DNA from: Sclerotinia nivalis
Lineage: Eukaryota > Ascomycota > Leotiomycetes > Helotiales > Sclerotiniaceae
Assembly (NCBI GenBank): GCA_029531795.1
Contig: JAPEIS010000016.1
Span: forward strand, 62,001-126,000
Direction of reading: 5' to 3'
DNA length: 64,000 bases
The translations under genes were made by a program, and so were the position numbers. Shown here piece by piece: positions 58,538 to 64,000 of this stretch. Numbering within the stretch: position 1 is the first letter of the stretch; each line of letters opens with the position of its first letter. A model generated the notes under the pieces. That model worked only from the letters and a program-made list of their open reading frames with translations, did not search any database and was not told the DNA's origin.

Positions 58538-60722
58538 CTAAAAACCCATCAACCCCTTATGCCTCTTAACAGTAAGTAAACTAGTACTGATCTTAAAGCT
58601 CATCCTCGTCTCGAAAACATAAGTTTGAGGCCAACTATGCAACTTCAATAATTTCTCCTCGCAATCCATTATTTTCTTTCTTCGATACTCCAATACCTTT
58701 TTCTCCGATATTTCTCCCTCTGCTGAAGCTGAATCCCCAGCTGGCGAAAGATCTTTTTCGCGCCAAGAACAACATGCTAATTCATAGTAGGCGGATGGAA
58801 GAGTCCAATCATCACGAAGAGCTCCACGGGCATGTCTAATTGCGTTAGTTGTGATTTCCAGATGAAATAACAATTATGGAATGAGAGAAATACCTTTCAG
58901 AATCCACGATTTCCTCGGTCAAAATTTTTCTCGCCTCCTCATATTTTCCCAAATTTCTCAACATACAACCACGAAGTAGGAGATGAATAGCCGCATCATC
59001 TTCATCCTCATTACATTTTTCCGGACACGTCATTCTTTCTTCCTTGAGAAGATCCAAAGATTTCTCTAATTCCACTGTTCCACTCTTTTTTACTCCATTC
59101 CAGAAATATATCATTTCAACATATGGACTGGGTCCAATTGCATCCACGAGATCCACTCCCCATGCCTTGGCTCTTTGTTCCCACTTTCCAACTTTGCTAA
59201 CTATGTAGATATCAAAGGGGAGTTGTTTGGCCATGACTTTTTGTTTACCAGCCAGAGGTGGTGCTTTCAGAATAAATTCTATAGCCTTTTTCTTGTGAAC
59301 CTTAGCTGCCGCGGGATTGCTGAGTCGTGTATTACGATAAAGTTCGACGTATGAAATACCAGCAATGTAAAAGTATAAGGTTGGACTCCAAGCACTCTGC
59401 TCGCTGCAATTGATCCATGCCGTAGCCGATTTTTGGTATTCGTGATTGAACAATGTAGTAAGAGCCATCTCAAACGTATTGATCATAGTAATTTGTTTCA
59501 TCTTACTCTTGGAATTCTCTTCCAGGATTTCAAGGGCACCTTTCAAATCTTGCTTATAGGATAACATGCGAGCTTCCTCCAATTTCCACAACTTAGAATC
59601 GGGATATCGAGATTGCATGTCAGCTAGGAGCGCCTGACATTTCTTTTTTGGATACCCGGTAAGATTCTCGTCAGCTGCGTCGTCAGTGGGTAGAATATCG
59701 CAGAATCCAACTAATCCATTGTAATATCCGAGTAGAGCAAGAGCAGCAATAGCACTGTTGAAATTTTGATATCTTGTCGCTTGCCACAGTAGTCTTGTTC
59801 CACGTTCTCGGTCCCCTTTAAATCCGACAATGTATAATATCTTGTTGAAAATTGGATTTTCAATCATAGAGAAAACAAGAAGTAGAAGACCGCAACACAA
59901 TCGGACTCCGGAATGTATGAAGACATCCGTTCGATTGGTAAATACTCTTGCCGCAAGCTCTGGATCGATATCAAAGGGGTTCGTAACCGAAGGGGGTGAA
60001 GGCGGTCTCGAGACATTCAGAAATGGATTATTGGGATCTCCCATCTTTTCATCAAGATCTCCTACGGAAAGATCTGCTGTTTGGTGCGCAATGTCATCAA
60101 CAGTAAGCGCTGCCGTTGTACTTTTCTGGCTCCAGGTTCTAGAGGAAAGTGAAGTCGTACTCGAATGGGCTATCTTTTCCAGATATTTATTCTCAACCTC
60201 CAATATTCCATCCAGTGTAAGATATGCCTTTCTCAATTTATAAAAACCCTTAACGGCCTCTGTAATACTTCCGCTTAGAACTGCAGTAATTGCGCTCGTC
60301 AATTGAGCCCTACATATAACATGTCAGCTCCGATTCTCCACTTGCCTACGGAAACAAACTTACACAGAATAGCACAACAGATACTCAGTACCCTGCGGGT
60401 ATATATTTGATTGAAAAGCCGTGGTGTCCTTCTGAGCCTTCTTCATATCATCCCAACTTTTATTCTCAGCATCTTGTAAGATAACCGCAGCCTCTTTTAA
60501 TAAATCCTTCTCTACTCCCATCATTGCAGACAAGAATCCAGAAATTCCTCTTCCCAAATGATGGTATGAAGAATCCTGCTTCTTCAATAATTTGTCGGCT
60601 TCCTCGATATCATCGTTCAACAGCTTTAACATTGCGGCCTCGACGTCCCTCAAATGTTGTTCCTCGCTCTCCGCAACCATGGTAGGTGTTGCCTTTACGG
60701 CAGATTTAAACCACCTGCTCAT
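58538..60722 (-). CDS. IML2: Iml2-family (TTC39-like) TPR protein, 690 aa
   Basis: Exons on the minus strand are 60722-60364, 60309-58894 and 58835-58538, giving 690 residues in frame. The N-terminal helix pair (VEAAMLKLLNDDIEEADKLL, then GRGISGFLSAMMGVEKDLL) and the later TPR-like helices (SNPAAAKVHKKKAIEFILKAPPL, LGKYEEARKIL) match fungal Iml2, related to animal TTC39. In yeast Iml2 is linked to clearance of protein inclusion bodies and lipid-droplet contact; it is nuclear and cytosolic. Intron 1 splits a Val codon and intron 2 an Arg codon. The gene is divergent from SEM1, with 965 bp between the starts. Family call is good; role here is taken from yeast. Confidence 0.88.
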
Positions 60723-61687
60723 CTTTTCGGCTTCTGTTGTATTTGTTTGCGCGTGTATGGGCTAGGCACTTTTGTTTCCGTGTTTTATTTGTGAAGGTCT
60801 CGCGACCTTGGGTAATTGTTATTCTGACAAGTGGACCATGGGGGTTTGTGTTTGTGAAGCAGAACTTGATAGAGTTCTTGAATAATCAATTCTGTCGGAA
60901 ACAATCAGTCTTTAAGATAAGGTTCAAGAAGTGATCAAAGAAGCGAATGGTCTCGGATACGGTCTACTCTGTTGGTGAAACAAACGTTGATATTGAAACT
61001 TTGGATTCCCAGCGCTCGGATTATGCGGGCACTTGATGATGATGATGATAACAGTGTACCTAGTTTCAGGTACAACAAGATAGATGAAACTTGAGAAGAG
61101 ATTCAAGAAAGAGAAAGGAGAAAGATTCTCTTTATGATAATCGTCCAGATTCAAATGATCTGCATTCACAATATGACGGACATGTCTAGAAATAAAAAGG
61201 GGATAGAATATGCATAAAAACCTGGAGTTTACATCCCAAACCTTCGTATTTACGGACGATGAGCCAGAACTAGGTATTGGGGAGTGTTGGATCCCCAAGC
61301 TCAGGCCTAGAAGAAGGCGGATTCAGATCAACAGCAGGGCAACAGGGATGTTTATTAATTAAAGAAACTTTCAGTGTAACCTTAGCAAAGCCTCAAGTAA
61401 ACTAAACTTTATTGGTACCTAGCTTATCGACAAGGATTTCCAAAAATACTGCCTTAACGCGATTTCGCATCCATCAAATCAGTAATCAACAACTTTACTC
61501 TGCCCCTACCGTACAGTGCTCAAAACATCAATCACCAATCACCAATCCATTTACACAACCACAAACAACACCAACACAATCCCATCCGATTTCCACAGCT
61601 ACCATCCTACACACCCGAGCTAGCAATCTCTTCTCGCCCTCACCCTCACAAACCTAAACCCAAACTTAAACAAACCCCTCAACCACC
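60723..61687. other. Divergent promoter region of IML2 and SEM1
   Basis: 965 bp separating the two start codons. A (GAT)n short run lies at 61036-61048. The 250 bp before SEM1 are very rich in C and A (CAATCACCAATC-, ACACAATCCC-type) and include tandem CCAATCA boxes near 61540. Confidence 0.5.
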
Positions 61688-62501
61688 ATGTCCGCCGCAC
61701 CATCCACGGGCGCCCCCGTCCCAACCGCAAAGGCCACCAGCACCGATAAATCCGCCGATGCGGCGAAAGATCAAAAGACCGCTACTACATTAGAGGAAGA
61801 TGATGAATTTGAGGATTTCCCCGTTGAGAGTAGGTTCCTTTTCTATTCTTATGGGTGGGTGTTGGCATTAGCATGTTGGCATTGGACGAGCTAGGGTTTT
61901 ATCGCGGGCGCGAAAGTCTCAGTGATGACTCCAATTTGGACATGCACTGAATAGCTGTGGGAAAGGTTCATTCTGAATGAACAGTGCCGTTGTGGTGTCT
62001 GATGGACTTTGGGGTTATGGTCCTTGGCATGGATAATGGATGATGAGGGGAGAGCATAGCTTTATGAGCTTTATGAGCTTGGCCTGCGGGATGCAGCGCA
62101 ACAGAGTCCAAAGTTGAGACTGAGAAAACGTTCATTCGCATTCTAGAGCTTTCCTGCTCGTCCATTTTCACTACCAAAGAAGGACCTACAAAATCAAGAT
62201 CTACCGAATTAGAGAATAAAAGCTAACATCTTCAACTTCTAGACTGGAGCCAAGAAGACACAGAGGTACCCGGCGACAACACACATTTGTGGGAAGAGAG
62301 CTGGGATGATGATGATACATCGGAGGATTTCTCCGCACAATTGAAGTATGTATTACCATGCCCCTCCTTTCGCAACTTATTGCATCGATTTCCGCACTCT
62401 TTTCCATCATTTTCCACACACCCACCCTACTGTATAAATTCTAACCACCTTTCATTTACAGGGAAGAATTGAAGAAAGTCGAAGCGAACAAGAAAAGATG
62501 A
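61688..62501 (+). CDS. SEM1: 26S proteasome subunit Sem1/DSS1, 94 aa
   Basis: Sem1 is a tiny acidic protein that tethers the proteasome lid and also serves in TREX-2 and DNA repair complexes. Exons 61688-61829, 62243-62345 and 62462-62501 give 94 residues. The two acidic-aromatic binding motifs are EEDDEFEDFPVE and HLWEESWDDDDTSEDF, followed by the C-terminal helix LKEELKKVEANKKR. The first intron is 413 bp, much longer than others in the window, and the second 116 bp. The N-terminal 30 residues are Ala/Ser/Thr/Lys-rich and less conserved. The gene converges on PGK with 316 bp between the stops. Confidence 0.95.
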
Positions 62502-62817
62502 GCTGGGAATATGTGGTTCGTTCGACGATATACATTCGATCAGGAGTTTATGGGCATAACATCATATCACATACAGCATATCGCAGTACAAATTACTAGA
62601 AGATGATAGGCATTCAATGGAGATGATCATGACTTGCAATTCTCTATAATAATGTTTTTTTTGGTCATTCATTTTGTCATCATTCCAACTGTCCCTTCGT
62701 GATTTGAGCTATCATTTACTGCCTCCGCTCCTGACGAATCTTCCTAAAGGTTGGACTTATTTGAACGGTCTGACTTCCTATCAGAGCCGGACTTTTTTGC
62801 TGATGTAACTTCCGAAT

Positions 62818-64000
62818 TTACTTACTCGACAAAGCAGAAACACCTGGAAGGTCCTTGCCCTCGAGCAATTCCAAAGAAGCTCCACCACCAGTTGAAACAT
62901 GGCTAAGCTTGCTCTCAACACCGTATTTAGCAGCGACCGTAGCGGTATCACCACCACCAATAATAACAATCTTTCCACTCTGTGCAGCATCAACAGCGGC
63001 ATCAAGAGTAGCCTTGGTACCCTTGGCAAAAGCATCGAACTCGAAGACTCCTGGTGGACCATTCCAGAGAATAGTCTTGGACTCATCAATGGCTTTCTTG
63101 TAGAGTTCGATACTCTTAGCTCCACAGTCGAGTCCCATCCATCCGTCTGGGATACCCTCCTCATCAGTAGCGGTACCAGTCTTAGCATCCTTGGCAAAGT
63201 TGTCTGCGGTAATGTAATCAACTGGCAAGACGAGCTCGACGTTGTTCTTCTTGGCCTTCTCAACGAGATCCTTAACGGTCTTGCTTCCAGCCTCATCGAA
63301 GAGGGAGTTGCCGATCTTGACACCCTCCAAGGTCTTCTTGAATGTGAATGCCATACCACCACAAACAATGAGTTTGTCAACTTTGCCGAGAAGGTTATCG
63401 ATCAATTGAATCTTATCGGAAACCTTGGCTCCTCCGAGAATAGCCAAGAATGGTCGTTGAGGGTTCTCCAATGCCTTGGCAAAGTACTCGAGTTCCTTCT
63501 TCATAAGGAATCCGGATGCCTTTTGTGGGAGATCGACACCGACCATAGAGCTGTGAGCTCTGTGGGCAGTTCCGAAAGCATCGTCTGGAACCATTAGTTA
63601 GCTGTTGAAATCCGTATGTCTCAAGCCTGTATTGAATGTTGAAATCAAAACTAGAGAATGAAAATCCACATTTTACCAGCCATAGATGGGTGGAATTGAC
63701 GCCGGGAATTCACATGTCCCTCCGAACATCTGAGTGACTGAAATGTTGCTGGACAATAAAAGTCCACAATCCGCAATAAAAGGGGGAAAAAAGGTACTCA
63801 CTGATATAAATATCCCCCAAAGCGGTCAAACCCTTTCTAAACTCCTCCACCTTCTCCTTATCAGCCTTAACCTTCTTTCCCTCAGCATCCTTCGAGGATC
63901 CCTCCTCCTCAGCATGGAATCTCAAATTCTCAAGCAAGACAACCTGTCCCCCAGTCGCCTTGTTAACAATCTCCTCAACCTCCTTTCCCACACAATCCGG
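62818..64000 (-). CDS. PGK1: Phosphoglycerate kinase, 3' part (5' end outside window)
   Basis: PGK makes ATP and 3-phosphoglycerate from 1,3-bisphosphoglycerate in cytosolic glycolysis. The minus-strand exons 64000-63802 and 63584-62818 cover the end of the N-domain and the whole C-domain. [13 protein letters not shown] and [23 protein letters not shown] flank the 217-bp intron, the latter joined across it. The hinge and nucleotide-binding parts follow: [37 protein letters not shown] and [14 protein letters not shown]. The frame is open at the right edge ([10 protein letters not shown]), so the start lies beyond it. Codon use is strongly biased to C-ending codons, as in highly expressed fungal genes. 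Confidence 0.97.

Overview
This window is nuclear DNA from a filamentous ascomycete. Genes have short GT..AG introns, mostly about 45-75 bp with CTAAC/CTAAT-type branch sites. There are fungus-specific families (a PTH11-like membrane protein, a DOMON-cytochrome b561 protein, a type I Baeyer-Villiger monooxygenase). Intergenic DNA is AT-rich and long, with many microsatellites. The protein set resembles Leotiomycetes such as Botrytis or Sclerotinia; that placement is inference from general resemblance, not a computed match.

Layout. 1-10.3 kb: the 3' part of a secreted GH31 alpha-glucosidase, a DOMON-b561 pseudogene split by a solo LTR, and a 1522-residue multidomain protein (two C2H2 fingers, TPR, Myb/SANT, SH3, two C-terminal membrane segments). 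10.3-23 kb: gene-poor, with a small MITE-like element, an unassigned reading frame, a small secreted protein, a frameshifted PTH11-like gene, a small one-pass membrane protein and a CCAAT-bearing degenerate repeat array. 23-40.5 kb: mostly housekeeping genes: an acidic nuclear-type protein, a six-pass membrane protein, the signal peptidase catalytic subunit Sec11, a ubiquitin-conjugating enzyme, a TBC Rab-GAP and a kinesin. 42-55 kb: active genes (Baeyer-Villiger monooxygenase, BTB protein, a 5S rRNA gene, P5C dehydrogenase) alternate with relics: a kinase-like APH gene with an in-frame stop, a second MITE, an MFS transporter pseudogene, a second solo LTR and the last 50 codons of an FAD-linked oxidase. 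56.9-64 kb: a Cys-rich protein, IML2, the proteasome subunit Sem1, and the 3' part of phosphoglycerate kinase running off the right edge.

The genes are individually transcribed eukaryotic genes rather than a pathway. Several belong to core processes: carbon metabolism (alpha-glucosidase, PGK, P5CDH), secretory signal processing (Sec11) and protein turnover (E2, Sem1). Splice models were built by hand and checked for frame: the 10 spliced models with both ends in the window close with a total length divisible by three. No complete transposon, CRISPR array or biosynthetic cluster was found. The most unusual items are the multidomain protein at 5.6-10.3 kb and the two solo LTRs with 4-bp target duplications.
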